NCBI GenBank assembly: GCA_024336345.1
Contig: JANFOG010000002.1
Span: 1,178,001 to 1,242,000 of the forward strand
Source: Mariannaea sp. PMI_226
Lineage: Eukaryota > Ascomycota > Sordariomycetes > Hypocreales > Nectriaceae
Direction: 5' to 3'
Length of the DNA: 64,000 nt
Position numbers and translations under genes: made by a program. The first letter of the stretch is position 1, and each line of letters begins with the position of its first letter. The notes below the pieces were generated by a model that had not been told where the DNA came from, did not search any database, and saw nothing but the letters and a program-made list of their open reading frames with translations. This document shows, one piece after another, positions 1 to 13,880 of the stretch.

Positions 1-3000
1 TCTGCCGTTCACCTCGCTGCCTCTCGGCACTTCCATGAGCGGAAGATGAAGGGTTAGGCCGGTCCTTCGAGACCTGGGGGTGTCGCATCGAAGACCCCCT
101 TCAACCGTTGACTGCGACGATGACCCAATGAATGCAAGAGTGGCATGTCGCTGAAGAGTATTGGACAATTCCCCACTGGATTGAGGGGTAGGCCAAGGTA
201 TGCATGTTTAACGTCGTCGACAGTAGGACTGCGCGCGTACATGAAATACATTCAAGAAGTAGTTTCTTGACTTTGTTGGGGGATGAGCAACATCTTGAGC
301 GAACGACAGACACCCCTGCCCATCCTCATTCCCACCCTCCTTTTACGGACTTTCATATCCAGGGCCTCCCACTCGAGCGGTATCGGTGGTTGGCCGACAA
401 TTCACTATTGGGATAGGCGGTGGAAGAGCGACCGAGAGGCGCGCGAATGTTTGCTATGTGTGTTATATTGAGCGTGCACTGCGTTACCCCCAACATCCTT
501 CCTGGATGAATCAAAGCGTCTCCAGACGCATCACGTCATCCACTAACGCGTTCAAGGACGGGAGGTGTGGTATGGGCGGCTCTCTCTTTGGTCTTTTAGG
601 TGCGATCCTCGCATTTGTGCCAGTGCCCCTCTCCTAAAAAGCAACCACTCACCGTCGCTCCTTTGTCGCAACAAGAGCAGCGGTGAACAGAAAGGTGGGC
701 GAATTATCGTGAGCGTTGCTCCATCTTCAGCCCGTAAAACCCACCTAGCAATGCGCTTCATGCTTCAGTATGTTGACCATTTTACATAGTACCTACTTTT
801 CAATATCCTATACCCGTAGCTTGGAATGTCTACAGTATCATGTGCTCTTTGTTTGAATCCAGCTGAGCAACGAAGCCACCTGGGCTTCATGGTTGGCTGT
901 AGTCGTCCAGTTTTCCAGAACAACCGCCAGTAGCGCGGGGTTGGAGCATCCAAGTGAGAACCAAAGGAGGCTCAGCCGACTAACCTTTTGGTGCACGGGG
1001 TGGGAGGTAATCGAAGACGATTCGCCAGAACTAACAGACTATCCCACCCGCTACCCTCCAACGTCTCCGACCGCCAACTTCTAGATTGGGTGCATGTTGT
1101 ATTGCGCTACTTGCAGCAAAATCCCGAGGTCAAACAATACCAACGATGTGCCTACTATCTTCCTTTGGAAAATTCTTTAGCCTTTGCACTTGTTGGTTAA
1201 AAAAAAAAAACCTCATCTTGGCAATTTTGACCGCCTTCAATATTGGTGAATACTGGTGTCCTATTCTTTCGAGGTATTATAGACCTGAATCAAGAGATGC
1301 GAGAAACATTGCGACGCTAGCTCGTTAGTCTGTCTGCAGTGGGCCCTTCATCTTTAGTTTGTCATGACTTCGTCCTCGCCTTGGATCTGATCGGGGGAAT
1401 TTTGACTCATATGTCATAGTACCGGTAGTTCGGCCATGAGTGATAATGAGATGCATCTTTCTACAGTTTGAGGCGGATACAGCACATGTGTCAGGCCATG
1501 GTAACAAGTTTAGCATGCCAATGGTGGGATCTATGGACCTTGTCTGCTGATCAATGTGGTCTCTAGGTCACAGTACCTCTTTTTTTTTCCTCTCAAGGCG
1601 GGGACTGGTATTTTTCGCCTTGAATAAAACATCTGTATGCTGGTCGTCACACCGATGCGGATGCACTTTCTTTCAACTGAGTATAGGGCGAGAAAAAAAA
1701 TAGGAAGCGGCATTGAAATAGCTACTATGCTGAGGCGTGCAGACCCGGGAGACCATGCAGTAGTTCACGAACAAGAGCCTCTATAATGGGGGTGCATAGA
1801 GAACTGTAGTTGCTAAGTCTGGTTTGGTCCAGGGTAGAGTGGAACAAGGTAGATGCCGACACTGAATCGCCAGTGGTCTAGATACTCTCCCTGCATCAGT
1901 CTGGAGCATCTACTTACATAGCACTGTACGTACAATAATGCAGACTTGGGTGTCAGAAGCACGGCGGGCTACGTGAGGGTTAACCGCCGTCTTGCGAAGT
2001 GGCATCTTCCCCGGAAATTGGAAGCCCGCATGACAATTAAACATTCCTACAAACTTTGGCTGCAAACTGAAGTGTCCGTTATTCCCCAGATACTAAGTTA
2101 AGGACTTGCTGAGACAGAAGAATACTGGACGAGTGGGAGATAATGCGGGGCTAGGTCTCAGGCGAGGTAACGATCTGAGTAGTCTCTCACCTGAGCCTTG
2201 AGGGAGAGTGGGAAATTTTGGTTATTCATGGAATTCTCACGTACATCGTAGCCGGGCCGCCCACTCTAGCGTCCCCCTTTGCCCACCATGCAGGAAACAC
2301 AACACGGCCAGACCTAGACCTGTGAGAAGAAAGGGTTATCGTGGCAACTTCATACGGAACAATCTTAGCATGCGGAGGATGGCCGAAATAGCTTGAGAGC
2401 CATCACCGTGGTTGATCCCATGACACGTAATGTTGATGTACGCCAACTTGGAAATAATAGGAAAAAAAGATGGCCAAAAAGAAAGCGAGCGACGGGCGAC
2501 TGCCATATTAGTGTGACGGACAAAGAGAGCGCCCTTCTTGGCACCAGCGATCTCTTTCAATGAAGCCTGAAGGCTGGTGAAAATCATGCCTCAAAGAACA
2601 TTTGATGGTGGTTCAGGCGGGATGCATGTGGACGGACCCCTTGGAGGATGATGGGCGACTGTAAGTCAGAGGTACTTGTACGGAGGGGACAGGGGGATGG
2701 GAACTGACCATCTGCAGGGACCGGGGGCCCTTGAACGCAAGATGACAGGATACCCCCAATCAAACGCCGCCGCCACGCGGGCTTGGTGGAGATATGACAT
2801 AACCGCTGTGGAAAGTACCTTGAAGAGCGAGTAATAAAAAGGACCAGACGCAAACTGATGCAAGCGCAAGGAGTTGGCGCAGGCAGAGGGGGCGATGAGG
2901 CAAATGTCCTGTAGTTGCAGTAAATGCTGCAAGTAAGGCACATATATTGATTGGCCTGTTATATCTCGGAGGGGAATGAGGTGAGGATACCCAGGAAGTG

Positions 3001-6000
3001 AGGGGCAGGAGGCGAAAAGGAATGGTCGGCTGAGTCGTGTGAATAGTGATCGAGTTAATGGACATGTCGGATTATGGTCTCGTGGAGCTACTACAGTACT
3101 ATGTACGCGGTATCCCGTTGCGTAACGTGTCTTGGATTGGCAATGGAGGGTGGCATACCACTACTCAGCATAGCAAATGGGTGGAAGTCCTTTTTTTATT
3201 TTTTTTAGGGGCATGCACCGGCATACAGGATGAGGGAAACGTGATAGAGTGGATGGATGGGAATAAAATGGATAGAAACTGATTTTTTTTCTGGGCGTCA
3301 GGTTCGTGCGCATGCGTGTGTGCGTGTGTGTGAGGGCATGCATGATGCTGGACGTGGTGGTTGTGTTGAATCGTTACAGATATTACCCTGTCCATAGAGG
3401 TTGGGTTGCAGCACCTCAGGGCAGGCAGACGTTGTTTTGGTAGTAGTCCATGCTACCTCCCAACTTCCTAACTTTACATACCCAGGTACCTCACCTCCCT
3501 ACATGCGCTTTGGTTTCCTCTTTTCTCCTCCTATGCGGCGTGGCGCCTTTGGAGATGAAGTCTTCATGCATACCTAGTACGGGGTAGGTGCGAGAAGATG
3601 TTGTCTTGGGATAGGCATTCTGGGAGCCAACACTCCGCACTTTTAGAGGCGAAAGCGAGACGCGACGAGTCGAAATAGCAAGGAGACTGGTATAAGGCAA
3701 GATACTCTATGACCGGACATCGTATGAGTTTCTCTATTGTAGTCCGACTAAGGTGATAAGCTGGCCATGGAGCGCTACCTCATGGCCGTTGACTTGATTG
3801 CATCTCTGCTTTTTTATATTTTATCGCGCGAAATAAATAACTGGACCCCTTATCACCATAATCTCGCGGGGTCAATGGTCGTTGGTCGTTGGCTGTAACC
3901 GACTCTTCCTTGCTAACGTAGTACCAGGTACGAATATCGTACTACGTTAAGAGGTAGTCTGGTGGAGGCGCTGGTCTAGCGGCAGTCGCATCGAAATTCG
4001 GTCTCCGTTCTGAGAAGGGTCATCTCCGTGTCCGTGGCCGGGTTGACGGCTGTCCATTCTGCTCCGGAGACTGTAAACAAACAATGAGTGCCCGTAACCA
4101 AACGTCTGCTTCGTTCTTGTTATTATCAAAGCTCCCTTCATTGTCTTGGCCAGTGAGACATGGCCTGGGCCGTCAGGCGAACCGGGGCCAAGTCAATCTC
4201 ATTTCTATCTCGCTCGCACCGACCACGACGATGATGTTCCGTAAACAAGACTCGTACTATGTTGACCGTTTTGCGATATTGGAATAAAAAAAATGCGCCT
4301 GTCGCGAGCGAGTCAAGTCTTTGAGACCCCCACTACGCAGTGTGATTGGATGGTCTGTCAGTATCTCACGCATCACAATCTTATTGGCAGCACTCGCATC
4401 CTCTCTGGCTAATGTATCCCCTTGTTCGCTATCGTATCTTTTTGGTTCTGCTAAAAAGTTACCCCCACAGGGGATCCATGGCAAAACCCCACTCCAGACC
4501 TCCGAACGCTTGGAGTTTTTGCATTTGAGGTTTCCCTTCTTTGACTCGGAGCTGGGGGCACATTGGAGCGGCCATGCCGGGAGACAACATGCCCGCTGTC
4601 GCCGGATCGCGACGGCCGTTGACCTCTGATTTGCTTTGAATATGCCAAGTTTTCGCCTCTCCATTCAGCTGGGAGATGATTTAAACTAGAAACAGAGCTG
4701 AGAGCTGTTGCATGCAATATGTCTAAAGTCGGAGCGTAAAAATGTTACACCAGCGATTTCGTGAATGAACATGTCTAAAAAGGCAATTCCCCGATACGAA
4801 CCATAAATAATGTGGCGGGCTGACGGCCGAAGCTCCATGCTTGTTCGTCTCCCCTCTGCGATGAATACTTCACTGACCGTTCAGCTATGGTACAAATGTC
4901 AGCGACCATGATGCAGAAATGAAATCGAGACTGGGCGGGACGCAATTGTGCATCTTGCGCAATATCAAAAACAGGGCCGAACTCGTAGCTGTGTTTGATG
5001 AGCGCGATGAAAGCGATCAAACAGACGATTTAGGTGCGAGCTGAGGTCGCTCATTCTGCTGCCTCTTACCAACGCAGTACAGATTGCAGGTAGTACTAGT
5101 AGTAGACGAAAGTGCTGGGTGACAACCTAACCAATTAATGCAAGCGGTGGTCTGTCTCACCCATTATTGGCCGTTTTGGAGACGAAGACCCTCGCTTTCG
5201 AGCCTTTGAGACTTTGATAGCGGCAAATGACCCCAGAACGGCCAGAGGAGGGCCCTTGTCTTCTTTAGTGGGCACCAGAGCTGGAAGGGATCCTCAGAGG
5301 GTCGCCGCTTCGGGGCGGGTCGACAGGCCAAAGTATAGAGTACATCGAGTGAGGCCCACGGCATTAAGGCCCATGGCTGCCTCCATTCTCAGCAGTGTGC
5401 CAATCAGCCGTTGCGAAGGACCACTTATGAACCAGCCAGGGCGTGCGTGCTTGGGGCTAGGGTCCAAAAGGGGGGTAAGGGTACCAGTGCTGCGATGAGA
5501 AGGTGACAGGGTCAGCACAGCAGCGCAGCGCAAAACATCCATCGTCTAGCGACGGGACGGGACAAAATCGTCCTGGCAAGCGGTCGTAGCGTCTTTCTGT
5601 TCGACTGAGATGCTCCAGTAGCGGCGTCAGGTTCAATCCAAGGGGTGAGACCACCCCCGTCGTGCCCCCCCCCCCAATGGCGTACTTCCCATGATGTCTC
5701 TCTTGTCTCTTGGCGGACTTTCTAGCGGGTCTAATCGCTAGGACCATGAGTGGCCTGGAGCCTCGACGCAGAAGGTCCCCTACCAGCCGCGCCATGACTC
5801 CAGGTATAGTAAGCCGCCTGGCCCCTCCACCTGATTGTTCCTCTCCTTCTCATCCATCCTCCTCGACAACTGCTTCGTGGCGTCGACAAGCATCGGAGGA
5901 ACAGGTGCCTTCGGTTTGCGGCCATCGATCGATCGCACCGTATACGACGAGTCCATACGGAAAGGGTTTCCTTTTTTTATTCTTTATTCTTTCTGGTTTC

Positions 6001-6077
6001 TCCCTCTTTTGCGTTTATCGAACCGGTCAAGTTTGTTGCGTTTCACTGCACCATTTTCTTCCAACGCCTCTGGCAAG
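1..6077. other. Gene-free interval with no supportable coding region
   Basis: I see no gene here. The open frames are short (none above about 135 codons), overlap on both strands and match no family I recognise. The interval holds homopolymer runs (A-run near 1200, T-run near 3187), a purine/pyrimidine (GT) stretch near 3305-3335 and a C-run near 5668. Its right end, about 5700-6077, becomes pyrimidine-rich and is probably the promoter and leader of the LRR gene downstream. A spliced gene with very short exons or a non-coding RNA cannot be excluded by eye. Confidence 0.5.
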
Positions 6078-6780
6078 GTGAGTGCGGATATTGCGTGCTG
6101 TTGTTCCTGTCTATCATTGCTATTTATCATGCTCGCCGCCTCTGCTTCCAGCCTTGTTTCATACATTTAATGCTATTTTGTCGTTTTTGCTTGTTTGTTT
6201 CTTGCTTTGCTTGGCGATGAAGGTGTCGTGACCCGGGAGAACGAGTCCGATGACACCGGTCGCTGAGATTTAACACTTCTGGATACTTGCACTTTTGCCT
6301 TGCTTTGGATTTCCTCGACCTCTGTTCTGCGCTGTGTTTATCTGTCGCCTCGCCCAGTTTTCGTGCCTTCAAATCCTGCAGTCGTTGTTCGGAGCGCTTG
6401 TTTGTCTTCCAGTGCAGATTCTCCGCAAACCTCCACACTTTCGAGACCCTCGTCTTTCTCCTAAGCACCTATCTCCCGCTGTGACTGCTACCTCTCCCAA
6501 GGGCCTTGCTCGATAGTGTGACGACTGCAACGCTTGCGACCGGAAACCGCGACTCCAATTGCCCTTAGGGGCGTTGAAATGATGAGGCTGTGCGACGATC
6601 ACAAACCCAAAAGCCGACTTTTCGTTGTTCTTGATCTGTCCTGCCCTAGTCCATTGTTTCGCTTGTCCTTTTGCAGCCAGGGACCCTTTCTTCTTTTCCT
6701 TGTGTCCAGCACTTATACCAAGATGCATGCGTTACTCTCTGTTGTGTTAGTAACTGGGCGCTGACTCAACTGTTATACAG
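6078..6780 (+). other. Possible intron in the 5' leader of the LRR gene
   Basis: A strong donor (AAG followed by GTGAGTGC) lies at 6078. A matching acceptor, with a CTGAC branch-like word followed by TTATACAG, ends at 6780, 162 bases before the ATG at 6943. The region between is pyrimidine-rich and has no long frame linked to the gene. Long leader introns are common for filamentous-fungal regulatory genes. The donor is convincing; pairing it with this acceptor is inference, because other acceptors (for example TTTTGCAG near 6677) exist. Confidence 0.3.
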
Positions 6781-6942
6781 ATCTGATTTTTTACCATTTT
6801 CATTTGATCAATACCCTTCTGACCGTGAGCCACGCAACGGAAGATCGTGTACATCTTCAGGCCACTTCCTGCAACCCCTCGAACTCGAAAACCAAATTCC
6901 ATTCAAGTTACCATCTCTCCTTATGCGTATCAGCACATAAAC

Positions 6943-9552
6943 ATGGATTCTGAAGACGGAGAACTCTTCATAAAGGTACGGGGATCAACGAGATCTCAAT
7001 GTCTACCCAATTTAGGATCTGTGCTAATTTTGAGATCATAGCAACTCGCCAGCTTTGTGCGTACGCACGAAAAGGCTCTCGCGAATGCCCTCCAATTCCA
7101 GCGTCGCGAGTCTCGCCATAAATCCTCCCAAAGTACAAGCGCGGCCACCATCTCCCAACCTTTGACCACACTCCCCGAGCGCCCCTCTACCTCATCCTCT
7201 ACCTCTAGCTCTCTCGCGGCCGCTTTATCACTGGGTGCTCTCAGCTTTACATCTCATAATGTCAAATCAGCCAAGTTAGCACTTACTCCCCACCATTTGT
7301 TCTATCTTCTTTCTCGTTTCGAGGAGCTCGGTATCAATGTTGGTCCTATGAAAGTCCGGCTCGAGAACCTGCATGACAGTTCATCTTCCGCCAACTATGT
7401 CTCGTTCCTGAGCAACACCCAACGATCGAGGAGCAAAGGTTCCGACATCGACTCAATACATTCCGTCTCAAGCATACGAAGTGTCATGTCAGGTATGTCA
7501 GCCCTTTGGGCTAGCTTTGGCATTGGTGCAAGTATCTCAGCGGCTCGAACGGAGCGCCAAAAGGCTGCCCTCCAGGCTGATATGAAGTATCTCTACTCGG
7601 CCTTCACCAAGATACCTTGTCTACGGTTGGCTCCAGACTGGCGTGCACGTCTTATTCGTGGATACGAGGAATTCCCTTTCGACTCCGCAGTACCTCTCTA
7701 CGCCTTCAAGAATCTCCAGGCTCTCGAAGTTAACAGCATCGACTTCCGACAATTTTTCGGCTGGGATCGTCTCGCTGACCAGCTTCGATCTCTCACTGTG
7801 AGACGTGCTGGGATTGAGGATCCCTCCGACATTCTGATCGAAGTTGTCTTGGATGATATGGATAAAAGACGCCGACGCGCATCAAAGGCCCAGTCGTCAC
7901 CAACGAACGCGTGGCCCGGTAACAGTCCACGAAGAAGTAATACGCACCCAGGCCACCCAGAGCTACACAGGGCGGCTTCCGCCCCCAGCTCACCCGACCC
8001 TCGTGTCTCAGATGAGATGGCAGTTGGTTCCATTACTCCGAGCGAGCACGGCGCTGATGATGGTCGAAGACGCTCGTCCATCGGAAGAGACGATGTAGAG
8101 TCTCTGCCGAGTTCGCTGAAGCGAGATAGTCGTCCTCGGAGCAACTCTCCCTCGCGACCGGCCAGCTCTCGGCTGCAGTCTCATCAGAGTCGCAGCCATC
8201 ACCGCATGAGACGATCAGGATCTGGAAGTTCACACTCTAGCCTGTCTGACTCATGGTCCCATCATCATACACGTGGAAGCTCCGGCAATCTTCTCGGATC
8301 TCTACCTACGTCGAAGTGGCGCTTTCTGAAGCATCTGAGCCTTGCAGACAATTCTCTGCATAACGTCTCCCAATCTGGTCTTGTTCCTCTTTCCAACACG
8401 CTTCACTCTCTTGACCTCTCATCCAATCTCCTGGTCCAGATTCCAGATAGTCTGGCTACCCTGACAGCCCTCCGTGCTCTCAATCTATCACATTGCATGA
8501 TAGACTCGCTGCACTCGCTGACTCGGAACCCTCTGCCTGCCATCACTGCTCTCAACTTGCGCGCCAATAGATTGCAGTCTCTTGCTGGTATTGAGAAACT
8601 TTTCCCTTTGGAGCGTCTGGATGTCCGAGATAACCGCTTGGCCGATCCTATGGAACTTGCAAGACTGACAGGCATTCCTGACATCCGCGAGATTTACGTT
8701 GAGGGCAACCCTTTCACCCGCACCCATAAAGATTACCGTGTGACCATCTTCAACCTCTTTCGCCAGACTCCTGGATATACAGAGGATATCGTCATTGACG
8801 GCACTGGGCCTTCCTACTCTGAGAGGCGACAGCTCATTGATCGCCCTCCCATTCCTGAATCCGTTCCTGTGGTTAAACCTCAGGCTCCCGAAGTTCCTAC
8901 TGTTGATTTGAGCAAGCCTGCTATAATTCACAATGCTCCTAAGGAGCCAGCAGTACTCCGCAAGGAGAGACCAACTCCTAAAATGGTTATGAGTGAAACA
9001 AATACCACTTCCACTCGTCGCCGGAAAACACCGAAACGGCGAATTGTTGATCTGGCCACTAATGACGCCCCCCCATCACCTACACCAGTTGACTTGCGAT
9101 TCACAAAACCAGTCATTACAAATGCGAAAGCCCCTATCACTACAGATGGGAACTATCGTATCTCTCAAGAACCTGTCATCGGGCTCTTACCCCCTGTGGT
9201 ACTATCGAGCCACTCCAAGGGTGGATTCGGAGGTTCCTTAGAGGTTCCTCGAATTGATACCAGTATTCTACCCAAACTTTCATCCGTGTACCCGTCGAAC
9301 GATGCATCGAAAGATTGGAATGATGCCCAGGACTGGGATGCCAGCGGAGAAATCTATCGACAAAAAATTGAAGCCTTGCGGGACAAGGTCGGAAATGGTT
9401 ACCTGTCTGTGTTGAGTGAAGAGAACTGGGCCTCTAATGGCGCAGCAGACTTTTCATCTCCTGGTCTACCTTCCGCGACCAGTCTCAGGACGGTTCTTCA
9501 ACCCCATCACATACCAGCACCTCAGGCTATTGCCGGCCAGACGCTGGTATGA
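6943..9552 (+). CDS. Leucine-rich-repeat protein, STK11IP/LIP1-like architecture
   Basis: Two coding exons, 6943-6975 and 7042-9552, are separated by a 66-base GT-AG intron. The product is 847 residues, starting MDSEDGELFIK. The N-terminal third is partly helical, with low-complexity Ser/Thr stretches. It is followed by an Arg/Ser-rich disordered linker (about residues 275-430) and then a block of leucine-rich repeats at about residues 436-600. The repeats show LxxLxLxxN spacing, for example LHSLDLSSNLL and ALNLRANRLQSLAGIEKL. They end in a cap with YRVTIFNLF. The C-terminal 240 residues are Pro-rich and basic, with a short conserved-looking segment near KVGNGYLSVLSEENW. The order of N-terminal domain then LRR resembles LKB1-interacting protein 1 (STK11IP) relatives, but that is inference. 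The LRR call is firm. I do not know its partner or location; LRRs usually bind proteins. Confidence 0.85.
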
Positions 9553-11686
9553 ATTCCGTGCTCGAAGCTTGCATTGAGTCCAAACGATACCCATATACCC
9601 CCCTCCATTACCATCTGAATGGTCTCTGCAACAAGACGTGCACTAATCCCTGCTCGATGGTATACTACGTCAGCTTTGCACTTTTTTACATTTCAAGATT
9701 GTTTTTCAGCCTCTGTTTTTATTCTTTTATTCTTTTCTAGCGATATCATGGAGCATAGCGAACACGGCGTTGGACAGGATCATTTCATTTTTTGCTTGTC
9801 CATGCATTGCCATCCTAGCATTGCATGTTGCTTATTGTGCATTTTCACTCAAGCGTACATCTTTTTCTGTCCTGACTTGTTACTCGGACTTTGGGCAAGC
9901 TAGACTACCTCTGTAGTTTTCCCAAGATAGACGGCGTCTGTCCGAAAGGCATGTCTTTTTTTTTTTTTTTTTACCGCTTTTAGGTACTTGTCTGGGTTTT
10001 TTCTCTTTTTATTTTTCGTGTTGGAAAATTGTCGCATTTGGTTGTGAATTCATTAGCAATGGAGTTCAGGAGCCACGGATGGAGGCGTTCAAGGGTTTGC
10101 TTCTATTTGTATGGCATGGTCTGGAAGGAAAAAAAAACATCTCCCGTTGTTTACATTGCATTTCAGTTTTGACAGACTCAGAAGATGATTGAGGAGAGAC
10201 GGTTGTAATTGCATCAGAGTTTGGGATCTACAGATTCTTGGCTTCCCCTGTCTACATGTGAATGTGCCCCCGGTGATAATAGAGCCGTGTACTCTTTTGA
10301 TGTTGAAGCCCACTTACTGGCTATCTGTATGACATGAATTATAGCACAACGACATGATTGCGCCTTATCTTCACCCAGCATGTCACCCGTTCCGGCTTAG
10401 CCGTGGCTGACGTGGGATCGACGAACTTGCATGACCAAGTCGTCACTAGGCTACTAACTTCTGCTTCAGGTGATATTGCCACCTTCTTTCTTCCCAGTTA
10501 GGTTGGCAGTTGGGTGATCAAGGTGTGTGTGGTGAGCTGAATAGGCAGTGGCAGAGTCATCAGGATGCATCCAGCACGGGGACTTGTGTTGTGATATGGG
10601 CATAGCTCATAGATCTGCACATTGCGGTGCCATCAGTCGCAAGTATCTGGTACTTGACAACTAAGTGCAGGTTTTTAGACAGGGACGGTGATCAACCATC
10701 AATACCGGCACTGGTGGTCGCTGACGTATTGTGATATAACTTCGTATATTCTCGGAGTACTGTCTAGGAAAAAGCAACAGTGGGCACGTATGGCCCTGGT
10801 TCAAAGGACGTGGGCAATCGGAAGGGGTTCGGTCACACACCATCGATACTCGTTTAGAGGCCACTCTCATGTTTGCAACGCTGGATAGCGGTTTCTCTTC
10901 AACAGCAAGAAGAGAAGATGACGTTGCTCATCCAGATCATTTGCCGACAAACCGCGATGTCCATATCCACATCATATGGTATTAGCTGTGCCATTTTTCT
11001 ACATACCAACGTTTCGAGTTCAATCTCAAATGCCTTATTGACTAAGTTGAAAGAATCACCTTGTGCGCAGTCATGCAAAGCATGTCAGCATGTATCGTCC
11101 ATATTGAAATACGGCCTTGCAACCTAGTTCAACTAGAAACGCTTGGTCTTCCATGACTCCCGCATTCTTACAGAAAGAGGCTGCTGCTATTCTAGCCGCC
11201 AGTCCACTAGCCACGGCTGACTTCCCTTTCACATTCTCTAAAGCAATGATGCCTTCATTTTTCTATATAGTTCGTACTCGACCGTACCATCGGCCGTACC
11301 ATTGCATGTGAGATGCTGGGAGAAGAGAAAGGAGGTTCTTGTAAGCAAGAAGACGACTCTTCTATGACTTTCCCCTCCGCCGGGCTTCACTCCACCGAAG
11401 CATAAGCTTCTCGGATGATAAATATAAAGAGCTTGAGAACTTGAATAAGCTCAAAACAAGGATTTAAGACACAAGACGTCATTTAATAGAAGCCTGGGAA
11501 GCATTGCCTGGTCCCCGACAAAACATATATTCAAACCGCACAAGTGAGTTGATCAGAAGATGCCCAATTCGGCCAGAGAACATCGCCAGCAGTTACATTT
11601 TTCTTTTTTTACGCGCATTGTCTACATTGATTCCTTGCCCGTTCCAATTCCAAAATTAAACACCAATAGCTGTGGTCGACAACTCC
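9553..11686. other. Convergent intergenic region between LRR and DHFR genes
   Basis: This should hold the 3' UTRs of the two convergent genes. A 17-base T-run at 9956-9972 and T-rich DNA around 9690-10020 follow the LRR stop codon. No open frame above about 105 codons has recognisable content, and I see no gene. Confidence 0.5.
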
Positions 11687-12399
11687 TTACTCCGTCTTCT
11701 CCCACATCTGGAACTCATACCGAGTTCCTGCCTCCTCCTGGCCATGCTCAGCGATTTCCTGACCTGTCCACGACTGCAAATCATCCCTCGACTTCTGCGC
11801 CCAGTTCGTCACACTTGGGTCTCCTAGTTTCAATGGAAAGAATGTATCGCACTCAAAGTCCCGCTGTATGCTTGTGAGAAGTACCCTCCGTGCCTCGGGG
11901 AGCTTCAACGCAGCGTCGTAGATCTGTGCCCCTCCAATGACAAAGACTCGAGCAACGTCAGAGCGGGCGCGCGCGTACTTCAAGGCTGCCTCGAGAGACG
12001 ATACCCTGGCGGGCTCGGCCCGAGGGTCAAGGTCCAAGGGTGGAAGGGTGCCTGCTGCGGAGCGGGAGATAACAATGTTGAGGCGGTCCTTGAGAGGCCG
12101 GAATTTGGCAGGGATTGAATCCCATGTTTTGCGGCCCATGATGACGGCGTTGACAGTCGCAGCGCTTGGAGCTGCGCCTGAAGGAGGGGCCTTGTTATCA
12201 TGCGATGAAATCAGTTTCCGATACTTGAATACGTTTCTGCAAGTTCTTAAGGCCTCAGTACCTGTGGTGGGATGCGTGTCGTGACACGCGCAAAGTACTG
12301 CATCTCTTTGCGAAGACCAGTCCAAGGCATAGTGCCTTGGAAGCCAATGCCCATGTTCCGGGTCGCGGCGACAATCAGCGTCAGTTCGAGAGGCTGCAT
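11687..12399 (-). CDS. Dihydrofolate reductase
   Basis: The enzyme reduces dihydrofolate to tetrahydrofolate with NADPH and supplies thymidylate, purine and methionine synthesis. On the minus strand, exon 1 is 12399-12262 (46 codons), a 71-base GT-AG intron is 12261-12191, and exon 2 is 12190-11687, giving 213 residues, the usual fungal size. Family landmarks are clear: an N-terminal strand with MGIGFQGTMPW, the helix LRKEMQYFARVT carrying the catalytic acid Glu32, the NADPH-binding MGRKTWDSIP, LNIVISR, the Gly-Gly turn in VFVIGGAQIYDAAL, and the C-terminal YEFQMWEK strand. The intron falls in the loop before the MGRKTW motif, and an Ala/Pro-rich insert (APPSGAAPSAATVN) makes this loop longer than in vertebrate enzymes. 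The start is the ATG at 12399, which gives a complete first strand. It is divergent from the Nto1-like gene. Confidence 0.95.
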
Positions 12400-13880
12400 C
12401 TTTTTTTCTTCCTCTCTCTTCTACCCCGTCTTGTAGCTTGAACTAATGGGTGTGTTGAAGCGGAAGAAACAAATGGAGTTTTGTCGGGGATGTCTTATTA
12501 GTCTGAACTGGCTCCACGGTCAGAGGCGCGGGGCCGACGAGCTACCAACGGCCTTACGTAGTACTGCATGCAGTACGATGGACAACACACACACAAAGCA
12601 CGAACATGCACGTAGCAAAAAACGCTTCAAGTTGCTTTGACAGGGTTACAAGAGCCGGCGTGTCATTATCGTCCCACTACGAACGGGTCTCCAGATCTAG
12701 ACGCCATATTCAAGCGAATCTTGCATGAGAGCTCCCCGATCGTCCTGGCGTCACGCTTTTCTATTTTATTTTAGGCGTGGCTGGTGGCTTTTCCACGTCG
12801 AAAACGGTGCCCAGGTGTCCACCTCCACGATAGACTTGGAGCCTTTGGATTGGACGAGGTGGAATGGGGGATAGGAGGACCCATGACGAGATGGCCCTGT
12901 CGATTGGACCCCGAAAACACAGATCCCATGTCAGGGCATTTTCGATTTAGGAATGTCGATAACATGGAGATGAATGAACCGGTGTGACTTGTTCTTCTTG
13001 TTCCCTGGCTAAGCATGTCGGCCAGGGGAATTTGCCTAGTGGAGATGTCGCAACGGTGTCGGATGGATACCATCGCATAGCTCCCCCCGCAGTCTTCATG
13101 ATTGTCGCAAGGATCTAAGTTGATCTGTCTCATCTGCTGGGTCACTGGTGATGGAGTAGTGCAAGATTACACGCTTGCAAGGTCGCCTCTTTTCACTAAC
13201 AACAGCTATTGTGGTGCCAGTCTCCGTCAAGCGTTGACAAGAAGAAGCCAAAAAGAAATAAAATAAAAATCGAATCGTTCAATAAGTTGAGGCGCCCGCA
13301 ACAATCTTGAAGTCGACAAGTTTCATTTGCGTGCGATAGAAAATAAATAAATTATACTGCAATCAATCCATCGCCGCAAGCCCCCCAAAAAATACTCACT
13401 CTTTTCTTCCCCTCCATCGCAAGATGCGACAAGAAACGCCAGAAGCATCATCTCCCCCATCTAATAGAAGAAGTAGCACGGGAAAGGATTAGCGGCATCC
13501 CCATGCTGACTAAACCCCTGACTACTCAACTCCGCTGTCACGAATCTAGGATATGTGGTCCGTGCGCTCTCAACTTCACGCGTTGTCTGTTTTTCGCACG
13601 CCTTGCGCAGAGCCGCCAGCCGACGTCACGCCTCCTCCTGATGCTCGCAACTTCCATCAACCACTCGCCAACAAAGGCTCTGTTCGACTTCGAAATCCCT
13701 CACCTACAAGATCTGCTTCTCCTCAAGTGTGTCCCGGTTTCCAGATGCCTGGAGTGGCTTCCAGCCCCCCGGAACGAGCCTGCGCGCCTCCTTTCCCTGA
13801 CGCGGTGATTCAAATCCGAGCCCCTTTGCGCCAGCGACTTATTCGATTTTGATACAACATTGCCTTCTTCCCCTTCTGCT
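12400..13880. other. Divergent promoter region, DHFR / Nto1-like
   Basis: About 1.5 kb separates two divergently transcribed start codons. The DHFR side begins with a pyrimidine/purine-rich stretch (12400-12425). The Nto1 side (about 13500-13880) is C/T-rich, as expected of a transcribed leader. Short open frames here lack family features, and I see no additional gene. Some leader ATGs in the Nto1 side could act as small upstream frames. Confidence 0.45.

Noticed and set aside
2584..3065. Overlapping minus-strand frames of 80-119 codons
   Set aside because: Several phases are open at once, no family content, and no splice or start context better than chance.
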